Part shown: piece after piece, positions 45,601 to 58,986 of the stretch
How positions within the stretch are numbered: the first letter of the stretch is position 1
Layout of the letters: the number at the start of each line of letters is the position of its first letter
NCBI GenBank assembly: GCA_025677825.1
Contig: JAIXMO010000063.1
Coordinates: forward strand, 95,353-159,352
Length of the DNA: 64,000 nucleotides
Direction of reading: 5' to 3'
DNA from: Helicostylum pulchrum
Taxonomy: Eukaryota > Mucoromycota > Mucoromycetes > Mucorales > Mucoraceae
Program-made: the position numbers and the translations under genes
The notes under the pieces: model-generated
Seen by the model: the letters and a program-made list of their open reading frames with translations, nothing else
Database searches by the model: none
What the model was told of the DNA's origin: nothing

Positions 45601-48362
45601 AATGGTAAGTTTAGAAGAAAAAAAAAATAGTATACATATTAAGGCTGACTTTTGTTATTAGATTGAAATGTCTACAGATGATTTTGAAAGTTTCTCTGAT
45701 GGTAGTTTATTTGGGTTTGATATGAACGAAGAAGTGTATCGACCTTTATTGGATTCTCAAGATAAATCAACTGGAGTCAATATTCTAGAAGTTGCTTCTT
45801 TAAATTATGTATTGTCTGCTATTGAATATGCAATGCAATGTCAAGGAAAACATGGCAATCTATGCGGTAAAATATTATATATACTTTATGACAAACCCCT
45901 TTTTCTAAAATAATTCTTTTTTTTTTTTACATATAGAGCAATTGACAGATTTCATTTGGACTACATTATTGGATCCAGTTGCCTATAGAGCTCATCGTTT
46001 AAACGAAACTATCAAAAAGCAGTTGGATAATGATTTAACACGACGTAAAGTAATATTTATACCTCAAAAAGTTATGTTTACTTACTTTTTTGTTGTTGTG
46101 TAGATAACATATCTAAACAATTCAGAACTTTGAGACAGAAAAAATATTGGCGTTCCTTAAAAAGTCTTAGTCCACCTGAACGACTTTTACCATTTATTAA
46201 AATCTCTGTAAGATTTTACGAAAAAGTAGACACACCACATAAAAACTAACTGCTATTTTATTTTTTTATTAAGCCATCGACAGTAAATGTTTTAGAGGAT
46301 GATCAAAATACTCAATCCCATAGTGTGTATCACTCTTCAAGCACAGTTTATGCATTCAGTTTAAATTCCGTAACTATTACAACGAAAATATACACATACA
46401 CAACAAACTAATGCACACTAAAATTAGGCTTCTCGTGACTCAATGGCAATATGTATGAAATCTGAAATTCAAGAAATAGATTTATCCAAAGCAGGAAATT
46501 TCGGTGCAGTAAGTCACTTTTTTTTAAAAACCAAATGGTTCTTTTTTACCTGATTTATTTTTGTATGTATAGCCTTTATTTAGGTCTAGATCTGTATCAT
46601 CTTCTGGCTTGGGTCATGACCACCACCACCATCACCACCACTACGATAGTTATCCAGACACAGACGAAGATGATTCCGACTCTACAGATGAACATGATTC
46701 GATCCACACCAACACAACAATGAAACAAATCCAAACTCGTAAAAAGCTACCTCCTACTGCGTCATCCCGTGTCTCCGGTACCTCGTCCCCACTTGTATCT
46801 CCGGCCGGTAGTAGAACGTTTGACGAGCACGTACAAAAGGTGCCGCAGAACTTGAATCTAGATCATCTTCATGATTCGTTACGAAGGTCTTTGACTAAAG
46901 GATCTGATTATGCAAGGACACCTGTTAATGCTAGTCCATCCAATGTCGATAATGCTGAGCGTGAAAAAATGGTAAGAAAGAAAAGAAATTAAAATAGTGT
47001 GCTTACGATAAAAATAGATTCTATTAAGAAGAAATATTTCTGCAACTTGTGCTGAAACACATCCTCAATATCCTTTTTGTAAAGTAAAAAAAAAAAAAAT
47101 GCAAATACAAGAATTTAATAATAACTTTTTTTTTTTTTTTTTTTTGGTAGATATTACGGGATGTGAAGTGAATAATGGAGGTCCAAGCGCTATTTTGTGG
47201 CAATTTGGTCAAGAGAGAGAAATTGCTAGTTATTATGGCTGTCAAGGAAAAACTACCAGGTAAAAAAAATGTTTTTTTTTTTGTAAGGCGTATAATCAAA
47301 TTAACTTGTTTGTATAGAATTCATTTTGATCACTTTGGACAAAAGTTTGGCGCAGGTGATACGTCTGGTAATTTGTGCTTGTGGAGATTTGATGCGCATG
47401 CACATTCAAATAAGCCATATTATGTAAGTACATGTTAATATATACAAAGAAGAAGAAAAAAACAAACCATTTAACGTTATTTTACCTTCTAGACCTTGAA
47501 TTGTCATTCAAAAGCAACACGCGATTTTACTTTTGTAAATTCCAGTAGTTTAGTTGCAACAGCTGGTACTACTGTTACCATGAGTAGAAAGTAATCACAT
47601 ATTTTTTCCTAGTGTGCATTTTTATCTAACTATTTTATTTAGACGTGATCATGTAAGCTTATGGGATACTTTATTACCTCCTTCAAAAGCTATGGTTTGT
47701 TGTAAGTATATCGACTAATATAAATAAGAACAAAAAGTAGACTAAAAAAACAAAAACTTGTTTGTAAATAGCTTTACCAGGTCACGATGGAGGCGCATAC
47801 GCCATTACGTATGAACCAAATAGCCAGTTATTATTTTCAGGAGGAAAGAAGGGAGAAATAGGTAAAAAAAAAACTATCAAAATCAGATAATTTACCTTCT
47901 AAATATATATATTTAATAGTTGTTTCTGATATAAGACAACGTACAACTATGCATACTTTTACGGCACATCAATCCAGAATTAGATCCATATCGATTGATA
48001 CAGAAAATAAAGCGCTTATTACCGGATCTATTGATGGTGAATTAAAAGTAAGAATCCATTCCCATTTGCATATCAGTATATTAACTGTTTTTTTTTTTTT
48101 TTTGACAAAAGATTTGGGACGTAAGTACTTATAAGGTTCGACAATCGTTTGATATACAACCAAGAAATCGATTCCTTGCACCGTCATTTAACCGAATTCC
48201 TGTAAGTAGGATGCTTTTGTGAAATATTTTTTTATGCTAATGCCAAAAAAATTTTAGTTAAAGGCATTTGGTGTGACCCAAATACAAGCCATGGATGATG
48301 GTAACATTTATACATCTGGACCCAATGGTATTATCAAATGTAATCTTAATGTAAACGTATAA
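39635..48362 (+). CDS. RAV1: RAV1/DMXL (rabconnectin-3 alpha), V-ATPase assembly factor
   Basis: I reconstruct 31 exons totalling 6834 nt (2277 codons plus stop), every junction in frame. First exon is 39635-39721, then 39781-39921, 39981-40304, 40377-40910, ... and the longest is 43997-45278; the last is 48258-48362. The family (yeast RAVE subunit Rav1, animal DMXL1/2) promotes assembly of V1 onto Vo of the vacuolar proton pump. N-terminal WD40 repeats include LLSAGKEILLWD, TIWYPN and FCTIGIDGQINVWKYEL. The Rav1p_C-type central region includes LHSQSQDLLLERC and LGIFLWLQK. C-terminal WD40 repeats include GDTSGNLCLWRF and GSIDGELKIWD. The C-terminal propeller is a DMXL feature; yeast Rav1 (about 1357 aa) is shorter. 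Residues about 1346-1420 hold repeated LF-acidic motifs (see findings). A His run occurs in exon 22. Confidence 0.95.
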
Positions 48363-48716
48363 ACATCTTTCTGATAATTCTGCTGTAAGGGGTCCTTTCC
48401 TTTTTTTCTTTTTTGTTCATCCCCTTACAAAGTACCTGTTTTTTTGTGTATGATAAAAATAAAAGAAATACTTAAAAAAAAAAAGGTTTTTAATAGTATA
48501 AGCATACATGCGAGTATGTATAAAAGGATGGATGAAATAGATTATATATGTATAAACCCTTCTGAATGTATACCCACAACAACAATATCATGAGACATTT
48601 GTTGCTGTCATAGTAAGAAGAGTGGAAATAAAAATATAGGGTATTGATAAATATTTTGAGTTGTGTGTGTGTATGTGTGTGTATGGGATATAGAATATTT
48701 ACACGATGAAAAAGAT
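48363..48716. other. shared 3' interval of RAV1 and OXR1
   Basis: 354 bp between two convergent stops. A (TG)n tract lies near 48660-48685. No gene seen. Confidence 0.6.
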
Positions 48717-50231
48717 TTATATAGAAAAACCCCAAATCTCCATTTCCATACATTCGAAATCGGGTTTGATAGAAAGACATTCATTGTCAAAGGTAGGGCA
48801 AGTATTACTGTAACCTTTTTCCAGGTCAGAGTTTAGCCATAAACCAAATGTACCACTACTATTAAAGAAAAAAGGATATATTTAGTAAATTTGTCCATTA
48901 AAATAAACAGCACACTTACCCTCCGCCAATAGCGATAAAGTCGGAATCTGACAGAATCATATAGTCGTTCTTTCCTGTCCAAGGATAGGTTTTTATTTTG
49001 GGTACGTCTTTTTTTGAACCGGAAGATAATTTCCATAAAAAGCTGCAGGCATGATTAACAAAAAGGAAAAAGAGAATAGATACATGTATATTATTCTTAC
49101 CATTCACCAGTACCATAATAGTGTGTTTGAGAGGATAGGGTGTTACTAAGATAAGAACCAAAGATCTATTTTTTTAAAGAGAGAGAGAAAGAGTTTTAGT
49201 TCCCTTGAAAATACGTGGGAATACAGAAAAAAAAAATCATGTCATTATTACCTGTTTATCTGCATCTTTAATAATCATCATACATGGACCATCATAGTCT
49301 CTAGTAAGAGAATATAAACTAGCTAGACTAACGCCATGCTGATCTAAGCTATATAATAAATCCCACCTTTGAGCAATACGATATCTTCTTGGGATATAAG
49401 GACGAACCTATAAAAAGTTTTTTTTAAAAAAAAATTCTCTTTGTAAAGAAAATGTCTCCCTTTAGTTTTTACCAGTTCCGCGATTTCTTCTGTCATAACA
49501 ACTTCAGATTCAGGCTTACGATTCTGTAAAATAATTGAAGGCATATTATCAAATTCCAAGTTTGTTATTTTTGTCTTGGTTGGTATTAAACTAGCAATCA
49601 CTAATGCATCAACAGCTGCTGAATTGTTTGCAGGACAAGAAATTGAACTATTTATAGTAGAGGTCACTGTACTATTTGAACTAGTAGACGATACCGAACT
49701 AGCATCATCGTCAACATGGTTTAAACATTGGTTACTGTTGGGTAAACTAGCTCTATCCCAATCTAATACAGAAGATGATAAAGTACCTGGAGGGTTGGGT
49801 GTAACGATTTTAATCGTGGTTGGCTTTCTAACTGGAGGATGATGAGGAGGAGCAGTTTCACTTGTTGCACTAATGACGGATGCGCTATTTGGTTGATATG
49901 AAGATATAACTGAACTTTTAGTGATGGATGTCGTAGATTTGGATTTATGCCATAAACGAGGTCTTGCTTTTGGTCCCGCAAAGCCTATTTGTTTATGTCT
50001 ATATAAGTATTTTTGTTATATATTTGGTCAAAGTTAAATATTACCTAATAATTTGCAAACAAATTTAGTAATGGGTGAGGAAGAACTGTTGTGATTATTA
50101 GATTTATCATCAGTCACAGACCGATGAAGAGGAAATAATTTGTCACTGGTAGGAGACTTATTAGAAGAAATAGAAGTGTGATGACTATGATGATGTTGTT
50201 TAGGTGTAGAGCCTGTGGACAATCTCTTCAT
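48717..50231 (-). CDS. OXR1: OXR1-type TLDc-domain protein
   Basis: 394 aa. Exons are 50045-50231, 49473-49984, 49252-49407, 49101-49165, 48920-49042 and 48717-48858. Residues 1-230 are disordered (His-rich HHHSHH, Ser/Pro-rich). The TLDc domain is at about 234-394: RRYRIAQRWDLLYSLDQHGVSL, YDGPCMMIIKDADKQIFGSYLS, YYGTGECFLWKL, DYMILSDSDFIAIGGG and FGLWLNSDLEKGYSNTC, ending MEIWGFSI. TLDc proteins protect against oxidative stress and bind the V-ATPase; yeast Oxr1 drives V1-Vo disassembly. The acceptor of exon 2 is the second AG (49985-49986), because the first breaks frame. It converges on RAV1, whose product does the opposite job on the same pump. Confidence 0.94.
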
Positions 50232-50712
50232 AATACAGTGTTGAAAAGAATTTTTTTTTTTTTGTTTAAATTGGAAAGAAGAAGAAGAAAAAAAAAAAAA
50301 AAAAAAAAAAGACCTTTTTCGTGCCCCTTTTGACCTTTTTTTTTTTTTTTTTTTTTTTTGTACCTTTGCATTGACAAGTAACGTCCCCTTTTTTTTTGTT
50401 TTTGTTTGTCTTCGGCTTGTGTACTCTTTGGCCCCTTTTTTTTTTTTGTTCTCTTTTTTTAAAATAATAAAATGAATAAGAAACTTCTGTTATTAGTCCT
50501 CCTTAAGTTGTGTTTTTATTATTAAAATGTGTGTGTATGTGAATATACATGGCTTTTTCTTGTGTAAATGTGTACACATTGTGTTCCATATTATATACTT
50601 TTGGGATAATCTATAAGCATATCCTCAAATTTCTGATCCCAAAAAAAAAGGTTTTTATGTGCATCACTGATTAAAACCGAACTCGTTTTAAAATGCTTTT
50701 CTAACGAGGATG

Positions 50713-50743
<31 letters not shown>

Positions 50744-51219
50744 ATGAAATAGTACCGACTTGTACGATGGTATGATATGTTCCCTTTTTTTTTTTGAAAG
50801 GCGCTATTCTAGAAAACTATCAACTTTGATCGGTTCTTACTTCTTTCTCTAGTGTTCTTTTTTTTTTTTTCATTGCTCGTCTATCTTTTTTCAGTCAAGA
50901 TGTTTCATATGAGCCAAGTTAGTATACCATGATACTGATATATTAAAATATCCTAAAATATAATAAAAATAACAATGCAAAACTTTTCATTGTCGCTTAA
51001 AAACAAAGGTAGCCAAATACCAAGGGATTGCAAGGTCTCATACAATTGAAGAATGTCAGCTAATACTACTAGTACCTAAATAAAGAATCCCTAGTGGTCT
51101 CATGATGTATAGTTTAGTTTTTAAAAAAAAAAAGTAGTTTATAAAAAGTCTTTTTTTTTACAAGTATAATGGATACAAATGGAATGAGTCATATAGTCCG
51201 TATATTTGCATATTTTAAT
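50232..51219. other. non-coding interval between OXR1 and DDAH
   Basis: Very homopolymer-rich: A tracts at 50289-50310 and 50715-50738, T tracts at 50338-50359. No gene seen. Contains the OXR1 promoter and the DDAH 3' end. Confidence 0.55.
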
Positions 51220-52227
<1,008 letters not shown>

Positions 52228-52293
52228 ATTTATTTTATTAAAAGATATAAAATGGTATAAAAACTAAATCCTTTTTCCCCTCTATTTTATACG

Positions 52294-52329
<36 letters not shown>

Positions 52330-53281
52330 TATTATAAATTGTGGGTAACATATTACGTGAACCTTATTTATCGTATAACTGAGATCGCAAGTTCTTGGTT
52401 AACTTTTTACGCGCGCGAAACAATCGTTGCAATTTAATTAGAATGTACAAAAAGAAAATAACAGTTCCATAGTATAACGCCAGATGAAGATCCATGTCTT
52501 GGTTTTTTTGTTACTTTGCAATGAGCTTACAAAGTGAAATAAAAAAAAATAGAAGCCTCTTTTTTATTTTTTCCCAAGCTTTTTCTTTTTTCCCAATCGG
52601 AGTCGACTGTCAAGAAAAGTCATTTTTTTTTTTTTTTGGTTCGCTGGATTAAAAGCTTTTATTTGTCCTTCTGACACACCCCTTTTTCTCAGGAACATTA
52701 ACGGAGGTGATTTCTAATCTACAGGCTAATCGCCGTTAATATAAACCATGTAGTATTAAACTTTAAGCAGTTACTTGCTTGGTTTTCATCGAAAATTGTT
52801 CAGCAAAAAGTTTAGTATTTCCACTTGCTGGTTCAGTATACTCTTCTATAATAATAAAAAAAGAATCCTCGAGCAACTTGCAGATATATATTTAACCATG
52901 GTGTGTGTATAGATTATGTACTATCTTGGGTGCTATACAGTGCACATAGCTTCCACCTGTGCAGTAAAAGGGCTCTAATGCAGGCTTTACTTTTTTTTAT
53001 GTGTCCTCAAAGGTAAATGCAGCTCATTTTCACTTTTAAACTATTGATATACCTCTCATTATTACGATTGGCTCAAAAAACTCCCTACCGCCTATTTATC
53101 CTTTTTTGCTTAAAAGAGGGGATATTGTGATTCTTTTCACTCCTACAGGATATACTCTTCAGCACAATAGTAATAAACTTATCGAAATATATAGGGACAA
53201 CAATTGAAATCGATCATTTCTCTTCTCTCTCTTTTTTCTTTCCATCCATTTCTTTTTTTATTATATATTTATTTGACAAAA
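52228..53281. other. non-coding interval between divergent DDAH and RAX1 genes
   Basis: A long A tract at 52291-52326, T tracts near 52622-52640, then AT-rich DNA with TATA-like elements. No gene seen. Confidence 0.55.
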
Positions 53282-54415
53282 ATGTTACCACCACCAAATG
53301 CTTCCTATGGCTTTTTTAGTGACTATAAAAAGAATCTTAAACGATGGTTTGTTAATGGCGCTCAATCAGAGTTGAAAGAGGTTAAATTAGGTATATATAT
53401 AAAGTTGTAATATTTTTTACACGTTTATTTATTTATTTATTTTTTTGTAGAGCATGTATTAAATGGTGTTACCAAAGATCCTATTTCTCTATATAATTTC
53501 CGTTACTATGTTCAGAATAAGGAACACTCTGCCGAAAACCTAGAATTTCATTACTGGTACCAAAGCTATAAACACCGTTTTAGCGAGTTACCACAAGATC
53601 AACAGCGTCTATCTGGACCTCCTACTGCAACCCTGGACCCTGAATTTTCCAAAGTATCTGATGAAAAGAACTACAAAAACCTGACCCAGCCATTCAGAGA
53701 AGAAGTAGAAGCAACCATCAAGACTTTTTTTAACACTGAATCCCTCAAGGCATTATGCTTACCATCCAATATCGTAGAGTACACCATCTACTGCTCTAAC
53801 GAGACAACTCACCCTGATGTATTTGAAGCTGCATATGAACAGATTTACAATTTCATGCAAGAAAAGAGTTTGAAGCAATTTATACATCAAGCAGTTCAAA
53901 ATGTACGCTACGGCTACATTGTATTTCAGTACACTTGCTCTTGTATTAACCTGGCCATGATACCCATGTTCTTATTCAACTCTTTCTCCATGCACATGTC
54001 TCGCTGGAGTCGCTTGTTTTTATTCATGTTTACCTTCAACTTCTTTTTGGGGTTCCTTTCAGGTCGCGCTGGCTTCTGTATTTTACGAAGCTTATTACAT
54101 GTGAGACAGGTTCCTGCATATATGATCCTTTTATTGGACCAAATGAAACAAACAAAGTCAAGTAAATCAAATAGGGTTGATCAGCAAGACTTGGAGAGTA
54201 ACCAAAAACCCGTACACAGAAATTTGACAAAGATATTGGATTATCAAGTTATTAAATTTCACAGAGTAAAAAAAATAAAAAAATCCCCCTTATTTTTTAT
54301 GTATACTTTTATACTAATATCCCTGTCCTTATAGCAAATGGCGTTTCAAATCATCGGTACTACTCTTCTTATAGCCACCGTAATCACTCTTATTGGAGTT
54401 AGTATCTCAACTTAG
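53282..54415 (+). CDS. RAX1: RAX1-like protein: RGS domain with C-terminal membrane segments
   Basis: 334 aa. Exons are 53282-53390, 53451-54265 and 54335-54415. Residues about 35-205 form an RGS-like fold (FRYYVQNKEHSAENLEFHYWYQSYKHRF, then FFNTESLKALCLP and FEAAYEQIYNFMQEKSLKQFI). Three hydrophobic segments follow: VFQYTCSCINLAMIPMFLF, RLFLFMFTFNFFLGFLSGRAG and the C-terminal MAFQIIGTTLLIATVITLIG. This RGS-then-TM layout is that of yeast Rax1, a bud-site selection marker at the plasma membrane, and of related fungal proteins. G-alpha GAP activity is uncertain. The last exon encodes only the final TM helix. Confidence 0.85.
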
Positions 54416-55395
54416 CTATCTCTTTTTTTTTTCTATAATTTTCTAAATAAAACCGATCTTATGACACGTACCATGATGATCATCTCGCCCTTACGCGCTG
54501 ATTTTAAAAAAAGGAACATTCTTTCTGCGTTCAAGTCACACTGTTACCCTAATTCAGTATTTCTACTTGGTTTTCGGACGAAGTCATTTTAATTTTGGAC
54601 CAAGTCTTTTTATTTTTAGACACTCATTTTTAATTTCAGACATTTTCTTATTTTTTTGGAAAAACTTACAATATATCTCGACAAACAACAAAATATGTCT
54701 TGTAGTGTTAGATTACGCAGGTCTAACAACAGACCCAAGCGATTTGAAGATATTCATAGAGTAAGCTTGAAAAATAGGATTGATTCAAAGAAAATATTAA
54801 CAACTTTTTTTAGGACCAACAAGAATATTGAGATGATTATCGTTGACAACCTGCCTCAAAATAACAAAATTGAAATATTTGAAAGGAAAAAAATACTAAA
54901 AAATCCTTCAATATTGGACGCATTCAAATGCAGAACAAGTATAAAACAACGCTCAAATAAACATCATGACAAAATTTTAATATTGTTTTCTATAATTGCT
55001 TCTTTTTCTATTATTGTAGGATACTGGTGGCATCTTGGTTTGGCCCTTATGGCTTTAAGGGAGCATAAAATAGGTATACATCGATCTTCTAAATAGCAAA
55101 TGTCGACATTCGCTATAGAGTCAACTTCCTTGGTCAATTTGGCAACATTTTTTTCGTTGTATTCTTCGCAATAAAACATGCAGATTGCCTGCTCTCTTGT
55201 GATGACAACCATAGTTTTACTGATGAAAGGAAAGAATGTAGATGAGATAAACCAGGTAAACGACCAGTTAGGCTGGGTTTTAACCAAGTAGTTTGAATTT
55301 TTACCATGTAGGCAACCAGGTACAGTAGAGTGTATCTACTTTTAAACCTTCAACTTTTTTAAAAACGGTCATTTTTGAGGATTGATATCTCGATT
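54416..55395. other. ambiguous open region between RAX1 and a transposase fragment
   Basis: A 134-codon open frame from the ATG at 54694 to 55096 (plus strand) is Arg/Lys-rich then hydrophobic near its end (LILFSIIASFSIIVGYWWHL). It contains a perfect GT-AG intron (GTAAGC near 54760 to TTTTTTTAG near 54813) whose removal would leave a 27-residue product. I recognise no domain and cannot choose between a real gene and debris. A minus-strand frame overlaps at 54964-55287. Confidence 0.3.
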
Positions 55396-55898
55396 CTATA
55401 TAAGGAAATAAGTAATATTATCAGGAATAGCGACACTAACGTCTTCATAGCCATATGTCACGGCATAACGTTGGTATTCCATGATTATTTGAGACCATTC
55501 CTTTCTATAGGTCACTACGTCCTCTCTTTCGTGATCGTCGAAATAAACTACCTTACCTTTTAAATATGAGAGAAGTTATTAACTAAGTATTATCTAATTT
55601 TTTTTTTTTTTCATTCTGGCGTAAATGACTTACCCACACGTTTAAAGTGGAAACTCCATTGTATAAACTTATTGCTAATGCATTTGATAGACAAAGGATT
55701 GGTAATGGCCCCGCTATCATCAACTTCAACATTCAACGTATGGTTTTCAATAGCTGCAGGAAGGATCACAGTTTGAAGTTCGTTCTGTAAAGTAGGAATG
55801 TTTCTTTGGAACTTTGGTACTAATCGAAACCATTCAAGTACTTTTTCCTTGATATCGTTGTACGGCGAGGTACTTGGGCCGTTCATAACCAATTCCAT
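55396..55898 (-). pseudogene. N-terminal fragment of a DDE-type transposase-like protein
   Basis: Two exons (55634-55898 and 55396-55556) joined by a clean GTAAGT...AAAAG intron give 141 codons, then a stop. The junction creates FKRVGKVVYFDDHEREDVV, which matches the Y-x-D-G-H-E-R-x-D-V-V block common in fungal DDE-superfamily transposon ORFs, followed by TYRKEWSQIIMEYQR. The catalytic DDE core that should follow is absent, so the protein is truncated. Upstream residues (PLSIKCISNKFIQWSFHF) fit the helix-turn-helix-like region before that block. Part of its 5' region is duplicated at 56101-56168. Confidence 0.55.
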
Positions 55899-56100
55899 CT
55901 GATTGTTTTATGCTTAAAAGGGTTTGCCGTCGTGTTTTATCAAAAAGAAAAAAAAAGATAAAAGAGGGGGAAATCGGGGTTGAAATCCACTTCAAGTAAA
56001 CTACAATGCTAAAATATTCAAACTTCAGCTCACCTTTTTGAAAGAAGTAAAAGTGATATGCAAAAAAAAACTTGGGAAATTCTTTTAATAATGCTCTTTA

Positions 56101-56168
56101 AACAGTTCCATTTGATTATTTTATGTTAAAAAGGGTTTGCCGTCGCGTTTTATAAAAAAAAGAAAAAA
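56101..56168. repeat. duplicate of the 5' region of the transposase fragment
   Basis: Matches 55888-55955 with few changes: TTCCAT(C/T)TGATT(G/A)TTTTATG, then AAAGGGTTTGCCGTCG(T/C)G. The copy includes the first codons of the 55898 frame but no more, and lies directly upstream of the recombinase relic. Confidence 0.75.
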
Positions 56169-56190
56169 AAGTTCACTTTTAGAGAGAAAA

Positions 56191-58295
56191 ATGATTATTG
56201 CTGAGAACAAGACGTTCGTCCTAAAAATACTAGTGATTCATGGAACAAGACAAAAAAAGTTTAAGGTAATACATTGAATAAGTCCATCCATAAATATATA
56301 TTTAAACTTTGTTTTATTGATAATAGTATTAGTGCCAAGAAACAAAAAAGTTTGATGACGGTGTGTTGGTAACTGATCAGAAGCTTAGCTTTTTCCTTAG
56401 TCAATACGTTTTGACTCGTGGTAATAAGTGTAAGAAAAATGATAGTGGTATCCCAGCTCCTTTAGGCAAAGAGTCAATTCTGGCATATGTCAAAGCTATG
56501 ATGGATTTGTATACGCAGCAAAAATCATTGAATAACAACAATCATCCCCATCCAAGAGGGCCACTTGTAAGAGCATTTCTTGATACTCATGCAAAAAAAG
56601 TAACCATACGTAAAAAAGAGCAATTTGAAGATCGAGGTAAAAATACTCTGAATGATGGATATTCTAAAGACGAATTACTTCAAATAAGCAAATACTTTTT
56701 CAGACGCAATACAACATTTTCAACAAGAGATAGGCTTTGCTTTTTAATGAGTCATGCAATGCTTCTTCGTAGCAAAACAGCCCTTGCTATGCAATTACCG
56801 GATTTTTTTTCGATGGAACTAGAAGATCAAGGATACTCAAAATGTATTGCAGTAGTGGCCACTATTACATGTGGAAAAAGCAACAAGGATGGAAAGATTC
56901 AATATGGTTCTACACTGCGTCACATTGATTGCGAAGTTTGTCCGGTTGGTGAATTTGCATTGTATTTCTTCTCGCGATTTCACCACAAAAATGTACCTTT
57001 TCCCGACTTTTCATCAAGAGAAACTTGGTATAATTTGTTTTTGTTTCCTGGAAAAGATGGAAGCAAGTCACTGTCATATACTGATCAAGCAAAGGTATAA
57101 AAAGGCATTCCAAGCCGTTGGTATTAGCTCTTCCAAGGTTACACATATCAACAGGAAAAGTGCAATCAATACAATTGCTCATCAAGGAGTCCCAGGTGAT
57201 CAACAGCGCCAAGTTGGTAGATGTGGTAGTGATAGAATGGTTGGCTGTTATCTTTCGGGCCTTCCAGTAGACGCAATTAAAGTCCTTGCTGATTTTACAG
57301 TAAGAAAAGGCGACTATTTTATAAAACGTGATAATGTGAAGCCTTCCGAAGAATTATTAAAATTGATATTTCCTCAGATTGAAGAATGGAAGCAAAAAAT
57401 ATTCAATAAAGAAGTTCAAGAAGATATTGCGGGTCCTAATTTCTTAGATCTTTTGTCATATTTACGTGTCGTATTGCTTCAGGTAAAGAATATTCTAATA
57501 AATGGACTAATATATTTGATACTAATTACTACAATTTATTAATAACAGAATTCTGTTATTCTCAAACAAAAATATCCAGATCATTACTTGTGGACAAATT
57601 CAATTTTCTGGTCATCTGAATACAAGTTTTTTGAACAACAACTTTTAAGAACAGTCAGCGAAAACGATCAAAGATTTTCAATGAGTCAACATTTGGAAGT
57701 TCTAGTTCCAGAACAGGCTGCAGTTATGAAGACAGGATTTGATTCAATGGCTGGGACTCTACATGCTATGCAAGCACAAGCAAAATCAAATAGTGAGCAA
57801 ATCATCAGCACTGAAATGATTACTAGAAATGTTCTTGCTGATTCATTTATGCAAGCAGCCTCGCGTTTGAGACAGTATGAATCAACCGCAGAAGGTATAG
57901 TAGATAGTGCTACTATTACTGGCATCTCTGGTCCATCGATAAATATGACTGTAGCCAATGACAGTATAAGTAGTGAACAAACCGGCATAATTCAGTATAA
58001 AATCAATAGAAACTTAAGAAATGTTAATGATGTTTGGCGTGAATACAGTATTGGGTTATCTGGATGTCCATCAATAAAGAATTTAGAGCAAGAACATAGA
58101 ACTCTTTGGAGAATCAACAGAACTGAATCAAGATTTTTCAGTAGCGGAACAATTATATATAGAGAAGTTGAAAATATAGCAAGAAGTAGAATCGTAACAT
58201 GTGACGAAGCAGCTGGAATTTTGGAATCAAGGCTTATTGAATTAAAGGAGTCCATAGATAAATTGATAAGACTTTTGAAAGTGGGCCATAGTTAA
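56191..58295 (+). pseudogene. Ndc10/Crypton-type tyrosine recombinase with GCR1_C domain, frameshifted
   Basis: Pieces: 56191-56265 (weak first exon), 56333-57482 and 57549-58295, with GT-AG introns. N-terminal half: VLTRGNKCKK, LGKESILAYVKAMMDLY, then a recombinase core CFLMSHAMLLRS, LPDFF and HIDCEVCPVGEFALYFFSRF. At 57090-57096 an extra base shifts the frame (stop TAA at 57098). The next frame continues at once with YKKAFQAVGI, VTHINRKSAINTIAHQGV, RCGSDRMVGCYLSGLP, the H-x-x-R...Y block of Ndc10-II/Crypton recombinases. The C-terminal part is a GCR1_C domain (DVWREYSIGLSGCPSIKNLE, LWR, then a basic/aromatic patch). Only one lesion is seen, so inactivation may be recent or the base may be a sequence error. 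Confidence 0.75.
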
Positions 58296-58421
58296 AATAT
58301 CCCTTTTAAATTTAATAATTATACTTGTATTTCTATTCACCGTATAATTATCTTTTGAAGTTAAAGACGTCGCATATCTAAGCATTAAATCACTTAAAAT
58401 TAGCAAACATATTGACTTTTC

Positions 58422-58455
58422 ATTTATAAACAGTGATCGATCACTGTTTATAAAT
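58422..58455. repeat. 34-bp perfect palindrome
   Basis: Left half ATTTATAAACAGTGATC is followed immediately by its exact reverse complement, with no spacer, centred between 58438 and 58439 on GATCGATC. It lies 127 bp after the recombinase relic stop. Confidence 0.95.
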
Positions 58456-58986
58456 CGGTGTTGCAATGGAACGTACTCTGATAAAAGTTATGCGATATAG
58501 ACGTAACATTTATACGATATAGATGTAATGTTCGTTTGATTTAATGGTGATAAAACATCGTTTCCCTTGATGATGATCTTTTGGATTTCTATGTAAGATG
58601 CCTCATTAATAGGTGAATATCCAAAAAAAAATGACTTGAAAATGTTTTCCGTGTATTCTATATAGGTTCAATTTCATTCAGTACGTTATTTTGTAATTAT
58701 ACTTAATAATAAAAACAGTTTTGCTTATCAAATGGCTTGCTTTATAAATAATTGTTTAGATTGAAGAAACGCCCTAATAAAGGTAAATTACTCTAAATTT
58801 CCAAAATAAAACATCAATGTAGCTCCTAAATAAGATATTTATTAATGAGGTAGAAAAATTGAACTATACTTAGTCTATTTCTGTTTAAAAACGATGACAA
58901 AACAGTGATTTTGCATTACTTTTTTGCCGCAATTTTAAATTTTTTTCAAAACAGGTATTTCACCTTCAATCTCACTCCGACTAAAA
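58456..58986. other. non-coding interval upstream of the transporter
   Basis: AT-rich. Near 58480-58530 a short tandem-like repeat occurs (GCGATATAGACGTAACATTT, then ACGATATAGATGTAATGTT). No gene seen. Confidence 0.5.
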
